Assembly: GCA_019321725.1 (NCBI GenBank)
Contig: CM033114.1
Coordinates: forward strand, 11,884,278-11,948,277
DNA from: Paulownia fortunei
Taxonomy: Eukaryota > Streptophyta > Magnoliopsida > Lamiales > Paulowniaceae
DNA: 64,000 bases
Direction: 5' to 3'
Of the stretch, positions 1 through 11,159 are shown in pieces. The notes below the pieces were generated by a model. The model worked only from the letters and a program-made list of their open reading frames with translations, was not told the DNA's origin and did not search any database. A program made the position numbers and the translations under genes. Every line of letters starts with the position of its first letter. Positions within the stretch are counted from its first letter, which is position 1.

Positions 1-369
1 CTAAAAAGTTTCAATCAAGTATAGACTATTTAACCTAATTTTTTTTATAGAAATCGAACGAACTAAATTTTATGTTAAACATAGAAGTTATAGATAAATC
101 TCTTATCTTTCCAATGGTTCAAGAATCAAGTCAAAATGATATTCGATCTAAGAGTTATGATTATAATATGAGCACTGCTCACAATAGCACTATAAAGAGG
201 GTTTTTCTAAAATTTAACCAAGTTATATGTTTCTTTCAATTTTCTTCTCCTTTTGTCATTGCCTATAAAATTCCAACTTGAATACATCAAAAGTATTATA
301 AATACTTGAAAATAAACCAAATGTTAAATAAAAAGGCATATGAATTATTGGTATAAATCCAACTCAAAA
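1..369 (-). repeat. Partial 3' LTR of Athila-like element A
   Basis: This stretch aligns along its length with 18781-19150, the upstream part of the 5' LTR of the same element, with scattered substitutions. It is the U3 start of the 3' LTR read on the minus strand; the rest lies beyond the left edge of the window. The purine tract follows directly at 371-386. The terminal TG seen in the 5' LTR copy (TGTTGAGTTGG) has changed to TT here. Confidence 0.8.
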
Positions 370-370
370 A

Positions 371-402
371 ATACCCCCAAACTTAAACATTTGCTTGTCC
401 CT
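371..402 (-). promoter_or_regulatory. Polypurine tract and adjoining stem-loop, element A
   Basis: On the minus strand a hairpin (GCTTAGGGACAAGC) is followed by AAATGTTTAAGTTTGGGGG and then the LTR. A G-rich run touching the 3' LTR is the expected primer site for plus-strand DNA synthesis. A second, similar block lies upstream near 1640-1675. Confidence 0.7.
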
Positions 403-2880
403 AAGCAAAAGAGAAAAAAATAAATAAAATAAATAAACTGACGCAAACTTGAGTGTCACAAAAAATCAAATCATTAACATGCCTCAAAGATTTCCAAAAT
501 TCCAATGGAATAAAACTTCAAAAGCCAATCAATACCTAAGTACCAACATGCATGCTAGTTTAACCAAACCTCATGATCTTGTGTGTGTGTGTGTGTATTG
601 CTAGTTTATCGAGCCATATTCATCACTCGGATCAGTTTATAGAATTTAACAATTTCTAGAAAATACACTTCTAAAGATGAATTGAAATGATAACCAAACT
701 TCATATGCTTGTTTTTCATACTAATCTCCACTAATTTAGGTTAAACGTAGCATCAAAGATCAAAAGGACTTTCAAAACTTGTAATGCAAGGTTAAGGTAA
801 TAGGTAGAAAATCTGGATAGTGAAATGGCTTACAATCACCCCACACACACATCCAATCTAAAATTGTGTTTGCTGAAACCAACCTCCTAACCTTATATCG
901 TTAACTCATTTCCTTCTTTTGGCAAGTTTCATTCAACACCATTTTTTTCTATTTTCTTTTTCCTCATTTCTTTCAGTTTTTTTTGTTTTTTGTTTGTTTG
1001 TTTTTTTATATGGAGATGACACACAACATTGTCAATAACTTTCCAATAGTAAAAGTCAAGCTCTCAATTGGATATATGCTGAGTGAAAAGTAAATTTAGT
1101 AGACAAAAAGTGTGAAGGCAAGAGATATTTTGTAAGGTGTCAAATAAATAGGCTATATTAGGCTCAAATGGGACACTAAGGATAAACTATGCAAATTTGG
1201 TAGGTTTTTATAGGCTCAAACGGTCCACAAATGGCATAAATTATTTTCTTAATGTTATGTCACCTGGAATTTCGCCTCGACTAGTAATCAACCAAGTTCT
1301 AAAGCTTGGTGGGAAAGCACCTATTGCCCTATAAACTATCTCTAAGCAATTAAATACAAATCGACAATCAATTTGTGCTCAATTTAAACAAGAATCACAA
1401 AGTAAGGTAAACTAACACACATATTAATTATTAAGGTAAAGACATCATTAATCTATTTCAAGAAGTTGTCATTAAGGCAATCAACATTCCATCATTAGCT
1501 ACGATGATTCGATTCAAGTGCACTCAAGGAGATATTTTTTTTAATAACAATCTACGAACATAAACAAAAACTAAGACACCAATGCAACATAAAGAACATA
1601 AAATAAGCATATATTTCAACAAAAACAACACAAACAAACACCCCCAAACTTAAGATAAGACAGTGTCCTTAATGGATAAAAAAAAGTGAAAAATGTGTGA
1701 CTTCCCCGAAGAACATTAGTTCACTAGGAAAGACTGTCCTGGCATTATGGGAGGATAATGTGGAGGCCTTGGCTTTGCCTTCGTTTGCTTTCGGTGCCAT
1801 TTTTTTTATTATTGCAAGAATGCAAAAAGAAAGAAACCAAACACATGCAAAAGAATATATTGATGATGAGATTAAAACACGTGAATGATAACAAAGCACA
1901 CGATCATTGTGACATATGAATAATATCACATAGCCACATTTATAACATAGGTTGAGAGTCAAAAGGTTAAATAAGTGCAAGCATAACTCAATAAATAGCA
2001 CGGACTATCAAAATTCAATGTGCCTATAGAGAAAATGTCAAAGACTTACTTGAAAAATGCACATGGTATGCACGTATAATGTGTTGGAATAACATGTAAA
2101 TGGAACGACAATGATATGTAATGCAATTAAAAAGATAGTGTCGTGTAGCTACATTGAATGAAAGGAAGCATGTGAAAACACAAAATATCATTTTTGTAGT
2201 ATCAAATATGTCTCAGACATTTTATTAAACTCCTTGGGTGCATACACGATAATCCTCAATTAAAAGTTTAATTTCCTTTATCACAACCCCCAAATTTGAC
2301 ACCTAATCTCCATTCTCAACTTCACAACAAACATTCTAATTGGGAATCACACACATTCCTCAATGTAATTCAAACAACAAAACAAAAAAAAAAGAAGAAA
2401 AATGAAAAATAACAAAAGAAGAGTGGTTGAAGAAAACATACCAATGAATTGACCCTGTTACGAGAGAGTGTGTGAAATGTGTTTGTAGTTGGAGTTCAAT
2501 GTATAGTGAGTGAGAGGTGTGAGTGCGTGTGGTGTGTGAGTTGTGGGGAAGAAAGAAAAAAGAAGAAACTTGTAGTCTGGTGTTGGGGGAGAAATTAGGT
2601 GTCTGGCTCTCTTATTATTTTTTTTTTGCTCGATTTGGCGCCTAGGTGCCAAATAATGGCGCTTAGGCGCCGAGTATTCTATTTTTGGCCATGAGGTTTT
2701 GACGCCTAGGCGTCGAAATAGGGCGCTTAGGCATAATTTTTATTTATTTTTAATTGAACCTACAACCACAATAAATAAATGATGATTAGAAACAAAACAT
2801 CTATTCCTAAGCTATATAAATGATTCAAGTGAAAGAAATAAATACGACAAAAAATATGAAAACTATAAAATAATTTGGGT
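403..2880 (-). other. Non-coding 3' region of element A
   Basis: I see no convincing coding sequence here. It is the spacer between the decayed polyprotein and the 3' LTR. It contains a GT microsatellite (580-596), a second hairpin plus purine block on the minus strand (1640-1675, CATTAAGGACACTG then AAGTTTGGGGG), T-rich runs near 950-1010, and the GC palindromes listed separately. Short open frames are not supported by any recognisable motif. Confidence 0.6.
2637..2733. repeat. Cluster of GC-rich palindromes (CCTAGG core) in element A interior
   Basis: Four near-copies of a 13-14 bp palindrome lie within 100 bp: GGCGCCTAGGTGCC at 2637-2650, GGCGCTTAGGCGCC at 2658-2671, GACGCCTAGGCGTC at 2701-2714 and a partial copy at 2721-2733. 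The same motif clusters in the LTRs of A and D. They stand out in otherwise AT-rich sequence. Confidence 0.75.
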
Positions 2881-3271
2881 TACCTTCCAAGAAACGCTTA
2901 GTTTAAAGTCTTCAGCCAGACTATCTCTGGATCTCATCACCTTTGGTCTGGTAAAATTATCCTAGACTCATTGAGGCTCTTTCCACCATCAGTGTACCCT
3001 TTTAGTCATCGCAAACTCACTTGGTGCATAAATTTCAAAGTTTGAAGATCATCTTTGTTTGAAATTCTAAATGAACAAGTTGTTAAGGGTTGAGATGGTT
3101 ATTTCTCTGATATAGTCGCTTTCATGTATTTATCAATAGTTTCCACTCGCAAGCAACTATCAACTCCACTTGGATGCTTTATCTCCTTGAACACATTGAA
3201 TGAAACTTGTTCATCTTGAACTCTCAAAATTAGCTCACCCTTCCATATATCGATAAGAGATCTCTCCGTAG

Positions 3272-4057
3272 CTAAAAATGGCCAACCAAGATTATTGGAA
3301 TATCTTGATCTTCCTCCATATCTAATACGATGAAATCTGCAGGGAAGATAAACTTGTCCACTTTCACTAGCACATCTTCAATTATTCCCCTAGGATACTT
3401 AATAGACCTATCAGCAAGTTGTAGAGAGACAGTGGTTGGCTTTGCTTCTCCAAACCCAAGTTTTCTATATACAGAGAGAGGCATTAGATTTATACTTGTA
3501 CTCAAATCACATAAAACTTTATCAAAAAATGAATTTCCAATGGTGCAAGGAATTGTAAAACTCCATGGATCTTTCAACTTAGGTGGCTACTTCTTTTGTA
3601 GGATGGCGCTGCATTCCTCAGTAAGTGCCACTGTCTCATATTCCTCTAGCTTTCTTTTATTGGAGATGATCTCCTTTATGAATTTTACGTAGCTAGGTAT
3701 TTGTTCTAAGGCATCTGCAAAAGGAATGTTAATGTACAAACTTTTATAAATATCTAAAAACTTCGAAATTTGCTTATCTAGTTTTTGTTTTGGGAAGCGT
3801 TGAGGAAATGGGATAGGAGGCACATATGGGGGAGGGTTATCCAGAAACAACTTTGACTTAGGCTTCTCAACTTTTTTGCTTGGAGTTTCATTAGATTCCT
3901 CAATAGCACTCTCTATTACCAGCTTCTTTAGATTAATGACTTTTCTTTCAAGTTCTGGCAACTCCTTCCCACTACGAAGAGTAATGGCATGCACATTCTC
4001 CTTGGCGTTTGTCTCAATGTTGCTAGAAAAGGAACCTTGAGACCTTATGCTCAACAT
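3272..4057 (-). pseudogene. Retropepsin (protease) region, element A relic
   Basis: The conceptual product has a proline-rich linker, then the stretch INIPFADALEQIPSYVKF, then a retropepsin-like core ending near [10 protein letters not shown] (normally IILGRPF), as in plant gypsy Gag-Pro proteins. The catalytic loop reads DLSTS where relatives have DLGAS, so the central Gly is lost. One stop separates the linker frame (3587-4057) from the protease frame (3272-3577), and the frame breaks at the end of the core. Past 3270 only a short spacer remains before the end-of-polyprotein segment near 2885, so reverse transcriptase, RNase H and integrase are missing. Confidence 0.8.
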
Positions 4058-4916
4058 ATTGGCAATTTGACCTATTTGGATCTCCAGGCTTCGAATAGAG
4101 GCTGATTGATTTTGAATAATAGACTTTTATTTTTACAATGTTGCCTCTATTCTTGCCATGAATTTCTCGGTACCATCTTGTAGAGAAGCTTTAGGTACTT
4201 GTTGAGACTGATTTAGAGGCTGAAAATTTGATGGTTGTGCACCCACTACATTTTTTCCATTCCTCCATAAAAAGCTAGGATGGTTGTGTCATCCTTGATT
4301 ATACGTGGTTGAGTATGGATTGTTCTACCAATTAGCATTCCCCACAAACTGTACTTGCTCTGGCTGAAATGGAGCGAATGGGTTCCCAACTTGACACTCC
4401 GTACTATGGTGAGGACCACTGCAAAAATTGCATACCTCAACTGATATAGGAGCGAGATTTATATGAAGGGAGTTGAATTACTGAGATAAAATAGTAGCAA
4501 CTCGAGCAGTAAGAGTAGCGAGTGAATTAACATCATGAACTCCAAATACTTTTTTTGGTGCAATTCTTTCTGAAGGCCATAGATAAGCATTAGCAACCAT
4601 GGTCTCAAGAAGATTATAGGCCTCCTCATGTGTTTTGCCCATAAGAGCTCCATCAGCAGCAGCATCCATGAGAGTTTGGGTTGCACCGCTCAATCAATTG
4701 TAAAATGTCTGAACTTGCAACCATTCTGGAAGACCGTGATGAGGACATCTTCTCAACAAATCCTTATATCTTTCCCACGCCTCATGCAATGATTCCATGT
4801 CATATTGGGTGAATGTAGTGATGTCATTCCTCATCTTTGCTGTCTTCGCTGGTAGAAAATATTTAGCAATGAATGTTTGAGCTAAATTAGCCCATATGGT
4901 GATTGCACCCGGTGGC
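4058..4916 (-). pseudogene. gag, C-terminal part, element A relic (split by element B)
   Basis: This is the rest of the A gag gene, interrupted on its N-terminal side by element B. It has the retrotransposon gag core (FIAKYFLPAKTAKMRNDI, then LHEAWERYKDLLRRCPHHG), a helical region with MDAAADGALMGKTHEEAYNL, and a zinc-knuckle-like CNFCSGPHHSTEC. Several in-frame stops are present. The first codons after the insertion (PPGAITIW) continue directly from the LNSI end of the N-terminal part at 16847, which shows where B entered. Confidence 0.85.
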
Positions 4917-4921
4917 ATTGA
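4917..4921. repeat. Target-site duplication of element B (left copy, ATTGA)
   Basis: ATTGA immediately precedes the TG of the left LTR and is repeated exactly at 16842-16846 after the CA of the right LTR. A 5-bp duplication is normal for gypsy integrase. Confidence 0.9.
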
Positions 4922-6488
4922 TGCTACAACTTTAAGGTTGTAAACCCAAGTGTAGGTTGTATTAAGTAATAAATTTCTCTTGAGTTTGAGGTCGATCCAC
5001 GAGGAAATTGTTTGAAGAATTCAAGTTTATATTTCTAAAAAGATGGAGTTTATGTGAATCAAAATATATAAATAATTAATGTATGATATAATTAAAGAAA
5101 AATCGAAATAATAAAAGTACTGAGGATTAGAGATTCACTTTTGAGTTTTGGAAAGAGAAACAGTTATTTATTTATTTTTACCTCTATTAATTGCCACAAT
5201 TAGAATCCATACATAATAAAGGTTCCAATGGGAAGATATTATCAAATAACTCACGCAATAAGGTAATCATGATATTATCTTACTATTGCAAATTATCTTT
5301 TAACACCAACACTTATTTATGGGATCAAGCATTTATGAATACCTTTGTCAACAACAAATCAAGGTTTCACATTAGCAGTTAATGGGGTAAAACCATACAA
5401 TAAGCTAAATGAACCCAAGTATTTGTTGTGCTATTGAAGATGCATAAATCAATAATCACTACAAAATAAGCAGGGTTTAGATCAAAACTCAAACTAATAA
5501 TACAACATACTTAAATATTTTTTACTCTTATAACCATTCCTCTTCCTCCATCAAGAGGTTCACCCTTTTTTCTCAACAAAATAAAATTTAAAAAGAGATA
5601 ATAAAAGTAGCAAAGACTAAAAATATAAGAGAAACTAGAGAATGGATTTTTATTACTATTAGAAAACTTACAATACTAGAAAACATACAAACTAGAAAAC
5701 TTAGCCTAAAAAAATCCTCTATCCCCCCTCTCTTACAAGCTTAATACATGGCATATTTATAGTACTTGGAGTAAGCTAGAGACCAAACAAATAATGGAGG
5801 GGTTAATCAAGTGGTATGCTAGTTTTCAAGAGTTGGTAAGTTGTTACACCAAGTTGAATTGTATTGTTCGATCAGATAAAACTAGATTTTGAAGATACGT
5901 AAATAATCAAAGTTGTATATCTTTCGAAGCTGATATATTTTTATATATCTTTTGTCAAATTTGACCATCGGATGAAGAAGATATGATCAAATTACCGAGT
6001 TATGTCCAAGAGCCATCCTTTAACAGCAGTAGCAATACGCAGTCTATGTTTTACCATTTTGACATATTTTCACACTATCTTGTCTTCAGAAAACTTGTTT
6101 ATTACTTATTCTGTATAACATATCCAAATTTCAGCCCAAAATAAATTTGGGCTCAAGAGATATAATGCAATTGGTAAAATAAGTCAATACTGGACTGAAC
6201 TCTGATCCGAATTTTGGTGATCCATTTATAATCAAAACTGAATTAGGCTGATCTTCCAACAAAAAAGTTGTACCTCTATCTCTTGGCTTTCAAATAAAAT
6301 AAGCTTCAGGTTCATAGGGCTTTTGATCATGAAATTATGCATAAATTACAAAAACTGCATAAGTTTGGAAACATGCTTCCATTTATTCCCTAACACAAAA
6401 TATTAATAAAACAATAGTATTAACAAGAATAAAGCAAGAAAAGTATATAGGATTTGATATAAAAATATATCAAAATATGCACTTATCA
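4922..6488 (-). repeat. 3' LTR of element B
   Basis: It begins TGCTACAACTTTAAGG and ends ACTTATCA. It pairs with 15327-16841 over its whole length, apart from a divergent and partly deleted stretch near 5820-5900. Next to its inner end the minus strand shows the purine-rich tract that follows GCTCGAGGACAAGC (6490-6535). Confidence 0.92.
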
Positions 6489-8231
6489 AATTACCCTACA
6501 CTTAACCCTTGCTTGTCCTCGAGCAATCCTAAAACAAATATAAACTAATCCACTTTCGTAGGAAATCACGATTGCATTTAGCATATGCAGCAAGCCTTTA
6601 AACCCCTAGGTGGCCCATAGAGCACGAGTTATAGTCTTGTAAAGGTTTCTAGTAGTGATACCCACAAACACCTATAATAACTATCTTCCAGCTATTATTC
6701 TCGTGAATCAACAAAGTAATATAGAAATGAAATCAAACAAGTGTTGAGTTTAACTCTTAGTCATTCAAAAATCAATACATTTCCACAATAAGCATACTCA
6801 AGTGTGTGTGTGGATAGTTAATGTCAATAGTGACAAAACTATGCATGCTTCAAATAAGTGAATTCTCATAAAACCTTACAAAACCATCACCCAATCTCTA
6901 ACAGAAAAATTAAATATCATAGGCTCTTCCTTTGGTACAAATTTCCACTACACTAAAGGCACCACAATAAATCAAAAGGTTTTCAACAAAGGTTATAATA
7001 GGGGCAAAGGGTAGTGATATAGCTAAGAAATAAAAGGATAAGATGCAACAAAGGTTCTAAAAACTTCATAGAATTAGAGACATAGAGTTTATCGATGAAA
7101 AATTCTCAAACTCCACAAATTTCAACACTGGTTCTATTGTTATTGAATTGGACCCTTCTTATTCATCTTGCAACATCTCATTTTTAGTTGCAACTCGTAG
7201 CACTTCGCAATTTTTTTTTCTTTCTATTTTTTTTATTATTATTTTTCTATTCTTTTTTTTTTGTGTAGTGAAACTCCCCCACACTTATCTTGTATTTCAA
7301 CCTGAATTTCTTTTGTAAGTTCACATAGTCAATGGATTGTCTCTTAAACTCTAATCATTTTTAGAACAAGGGCTGTATAATAGTGTATTTAGGCTAGGTA
7401 AAAAGATATGATTACAAAAAAAAAATTATTTATTGAAAGGTTCAAAGTGGTTCACTAGGGCAATATTCTCTTGAAACATCATATGGGGAACAAGTTGATT
7501 TGGCAATGGTGTTAGAAAGCCTAATGCCTTAATCATTTTTCTAGTGGTGAACTATCAGTCGTTCGCTTCGACAGACCAAAAGTAAAGTTCTAATACTCAA
7601 CCCCTACATGTTGAAGATCCAAGTGATGAATAGAGAAAGGGTACAAGAACTTCCTATTTTGACATGATTTTCTTCACACTGAATAACATAACTATTTGTG
7701 CAAAAAAAGTTGAGTATAATTATCGCAAAAATTATTAACCAAATAACAGTATCAAAGACCAAAACAACACCCATCATCAATCAAACCACATTATTCATGC
7801 TTAATTTTAATCATTGAAGTTGGAAGAACCTCTATGACTCAAAAAAAATAAAAATAATTGGTAATTCACAAATATTTATTAAAAACTTCACAAACTTGCC
7901 ATGTTATGCAAAAAAATTGGGGATGCGTCTCAAGAGTGTTACAATTACCCTTTACTCCACCACCATTTTTCATGATTTTAATGGACCCATCAGAAAACAC
8001 GCTTGATTTTTTATTTTTTATTTTTTTTAACTAGAAAAACACACATTGAATACATAAGTCATGATATCAACTATCCCTCCCCCAACCTAATTGAGACATT
8101 GTCCCTAATGTCAAAAATAGATAAGAAAGTAGAGTTTGAAAGATATCATCTGAAGTGTGGCTAAAAAATATAAAGCTGAAACGAAAAACAAAAAAACACA
8201 TACTCTTAGATAAAACCATTGACAATTATTA
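6489..8231 (-). other. Non-coding 3' region of element B between LOG relic and 3' LTR
   Basis: No coding sequence is recognised. On the minus strand a hairpin plus G-rich tract lies at 8073-8112 (GACATTAGGGACAATGTC, then a GGTTGGGGGAGGG run), and another sits at the LTR border (6490-6535). The stretch between them (about 1.55 kb) is AT-rich with T-runs near 7210-7260. The same layout occurs in elements A and D. Confidence 0.6.
8073..8112 (-). promoter_or_regulatory. Internal stem-loop plus purine block, element B
   Basis: On the minus strand the inverted repeat GACATT...AATGTC encloses a GGGAC core and is followed by GGTTGGGGGAGGG. It lies about 120 bp downstream of the LOG stop codon. Equivalent blocks exist at 36481-36525 (C), 57856-57888 (D) and 1640-1675 (A). 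Its function is unknown; a secondary plus-strand primer or an RNA-processing or packaging signal are possibilities. Confidence 0.5.
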
Positions 8232-8884
8232 TCATAGACTCAGAGTCAAATGCAATTTGCATTTTTTACCATTGTTCCCGTTGGACCAATCCACATTGGC
8301 CAAGGCTGGATCAGGTTCTGGCATATATGCTAGAAGTTGATTAATCAGCTGGTCAAGTGTTGGAGCAGAAATGAGGATTCTTCTTGCAGATAGTGAAACA
8401 AAACCTTGTTTCACAGCATGATCTACAAAAGATAGCAAACCATCATAAAAACCATTAACATTAAGAATACTTATAGTTTTTGGTGAATGTTGAGTTGTGC
8501 CCAAAAGACAACTTGGAATAATTCCTCCAGTATACCAAAACCGCCAAGTTGAATGATGAATGCATCCGTATTATTTAACATATTAGGCATTATGTCCTGA
8601 ATATGTGACACTTTTAGCTCATCTCCAATGGTCATACCTGTGATATTCTGTACTGTTAAAGATTTTGGGATAACTCCTAGAACTTTAACACCTCCTCCAT
8701 GAGTAGAAATAACAACACTCCCCATTAACCCCAAACTGCCTCCCCCATATACTAAATGAATTTTTCTCTCTGCTAAAGTTCTATCAAGGTTATTGGCTGC
8801 CCCTATAAACTCATTATTTTTTCCAAGATTGGATCCACAAAAAACACAAATGCAATTGAATTTGCGAGTTGAAGAAACTTCCAA
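8232..8884 (-). pseudogene. LOG: Captured, intron-free LONELY GUY cytokinin riboside 5'-monophosphate phosphoribohydrolase, element B copy
   Basis: LOG enzymes release active cytokinin bases from their riboside monophosphates. The relic covers almost the whole family length (about 217 codons). It shows the N-terminal CICVFCGSNLGKN, the Rossmann-type loop YGGGSLGLMG, VLGVIPKSL, then LGGFGILEE where the family has PGGxGTxxE, and a C-terminal part with SARRILISAP. A 1-base deletion near 8467-8475 splits it into two frames (8884 to 8471, and on to 8232). The expected ATG is TTG, whereas the copy in element C keeps ATG. The Arg-Lys of the usual RKxxM motif is absent (IQDIMPNM). No introns interrupt it, although plant LOG genes have several, which points to capture from spliced RNA. 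It is probably not functional. Confidence 0.88.
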
Positions 8885-9038
8885 TTTTTTTTTCTTTTTG
8901 AAAATAAGTTGTGAAAAAATAGAGTGAGTACAGTGATATTTATTGAGGTGTGAATAGGGAATGTATTTATTGCATGTCTTTTTCTTTTGTCAAAAAGATT
9001 GAAAATAAGGACACACACAAAATTTAAAAATTACCCAC
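8885..9038 (-). other. Spacer between small ORF and LOG in element B
   Basis: An AT-rich 154-bp spacer with no recognisable gene. The matching spacer in element C (37274-37421) is clearly homologous, so the two cassette genes moved together with their spacing. Confidence 0.55.
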
Positions 9039-9679
9039 TTATACGTGAATGTACATGTAGTTGTGATTGTGACTCATATCTTCCTCTGGTTTTACATCCA
9101 GTAACGGCTTAAATGCCCTCTATGGGTAAAGGATATGCTTCCCATCCAGTTTTCTTATAAACTGGCAAATAGGTCTTTTAATGTCAAATTTTCAAGACTA
9201 TATAAATCTCATATTCATTTCGAAAATGATCCCATAAATCAAGAATTGTACGTTGTACCAATCCACATGAATGTGTCTCAAGAGTAAATATAATATGATC
9301 TAAAGACTCCTTACTCAATCCATCCATAATGAATTTCAGTTTATCTTCTCAATTTTTAGAGATCATTCCTAAAGAACGACACTTTTTGTTGCAAGTCTAT
9401 CTAGCACAATTATGACAAACTTTCATTTTTTTTTTGCCTTCATTTTTTTGAATTTGTACTTTTACCAAAACCAGGCATGTATCTAGTAAGCAAATCTGGA
9501 AACTTATGTGAAAACTCACCTGCTCTTACCTTTACTTCAATTATCCATCGTATGTCCTATGGGATGCCCTTGTGCATAAGCATCCTCAATCTTTCAATCC
9601 TGATTTTATAAATTTTCAAAATTACTTTTTTAGAAAGAAAAGAAAATCGCTTCTTGAGAGTAAGAAAAATATCATCCAT
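9039..9679 (-). pseudogene. Unassigned small ORF with basic/Cys cluster, element B copy
   Basis: I do not recognise this protein. Read on the minus strand from ATG at 9679, it gives about 210 codons in one discernible reading, broken by a few stops and frameshifts. Visible parts are a hydrophobic/basic N-terminus (about residues 1-40), RLRMLMHKGIP, a Lys/Arg-rich run after LLTRYMPGFGKS, a cluster spaced C-x2-C-x4-C-x3-C (VCHNCAR, stop, TCNKKC), then LETHSCGLVQ and DLWDHFRNEYE, ending in MSHNHNYM. Element C carries the same ORF with the same order of motifs. The Cys cluster suggests a small zinc- or nucleic-acid-binding protein, but that is inference. It sits between integrase and LOG in sense orientation. 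Confidence 0.6.
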
Positions 9680-9924
9680 TTTGAAAAGAACAAGAAAAGA
9701 GAATGAGAAAAGTAGAGAAAATTTATACAAAGATTTCAGTTGTTTGAAAAACTGACAAGTCTGACTTTAATAGCCACGGAGTATCGTTATCTGCCACTTA
9801 ATCGAAAAAAGAAAAAAAAGAAAAGAAAAGAAAAACTTTCAAAACAAATAATGTCATAGAAAATGAGTATATACAACACTAATCGTAACAAAGGTTAGAA
9901 AGAAAAAGAATTTCTCTTGTGAAA

Positions 9925-11159
9925 TTAATTTTTTAGAAATGGTTTAACTATTTGTCCATTTACTTTGAATATGTTACCATTTTTAGGATTCTCAATATCA
10001 ATCGCCCCATAAGGATATACTTTTTTTTACAACAAAAGGACCACTCCACCTTAATCTCAATTTTTTAGGAAACAAATGCAAATCAAGAATTATAAAGCAA
10101 AACCTTTTGACCAACCACAAATATTTTTCTTGAATTTTATTATCATGAAAATCTTTGATTCTTGCTTTATAAATTTTTAGAATTCTCATATGCATTATTT
10201 CTCAGTTCTTGAAGTTCATTGATTTGCAATTTGCACAATTTTAAAGCTTCATCAAGGTTGAAGTTAAACATTTTGATTGTCCAATAAGCTTTATGTTTAA
10301 GTTCAACAGATAAATGATAAGGTTTTCCATAAACTATCCTATAAGGAGACATGCCTAATGATGTTTTGAAAGCAGTTCTACATGCCCAAAGTGTATCGTA
10401 AGTCTAAGAGATCAATCTTTACGGTTTGGGTTAACTGTTGTCTTCAAATTTATTTTATCTCCCTATTTACAAGTTCCACTTGTCCATTTATTTGAGGGTG
10501 ATAAGGGGTTGCAACTTTTTGTATGATTCCATATTTTCTCATTAAAGTTTCAAAAACTCCTCATTAAAGTTTCAAAAACTTTGTTACAAAAATGTTTTCC
10601 CCCATCACTGATAATAGATTTAGAAATTCCAAATCGACTTAAAATATTTTTTTTCAAAAATTTTATCACTATTTTTTTATCGTTGTTTCGATAAGAAATT
10701 GCCTCGATCTATTTTGAAACATAATCTATGGCAACCAATATATAAATAAAACCAAACGATAATAGAAATAGCCCCATAAACCAATACCCCAACAGTCAAA
10801 TATTTCAATCATTAGGATATGGTGTAGGGGCATCATATTTCTCTTTGAAAGGGACCCTAACTTTTCACAATTTTCACAACTTTTACATAAAGTATAAGTA
10901 TCTTTGAAAAGAGTTGGCCAATAAAATCCACATTGCAAGATTTTTGCAGTAGATTCTTTACAGAAAAATGACCACCACATGCTTCTGAATGACAAAATTT
11001 GACAATATTACCAATCTCATTGTGAGGCATACATCTTCGAAAGATTTGATTCGGATAATATTTGAATAGGTATGGATCATACCAATAAATTTTTTTAACC
11101 TCAGTCAAAAATTTCTTTTTGTCTTGAGAGTTCCAATGCAATGATATCTTTCCTGTCAC
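9925..11159 (-). pseudogene. Integrase, element B relic
   Basis: Conceptual translation shows the zinc-binding start (CHSEACGGHF, then CKSCENCEK), a degraded catalytic core, the conserved MSPYRIVYGKPYHLSVELKHKA, and a C-terminal tail ending [12 protein letters not shown] before a stop at 9925. At least three frameshifts and a short local duplication near 10530-10580 break it. It is the C-terminal part of the gypsy polyprotein and catalyses insertion of the element DNA. Confidence 0.85.

Noticed and set aside
3330..3692. 120-codon plus-strand open frame
   Set aside because: Antisense to the element A protease.
8232..8884. A functional host LOG gene
   Set aside because: It lies inside a bounded retrotransposon, has a frameshift, a TTG in place of the start codon and no RKxxM motif, and lacks the usual introns.
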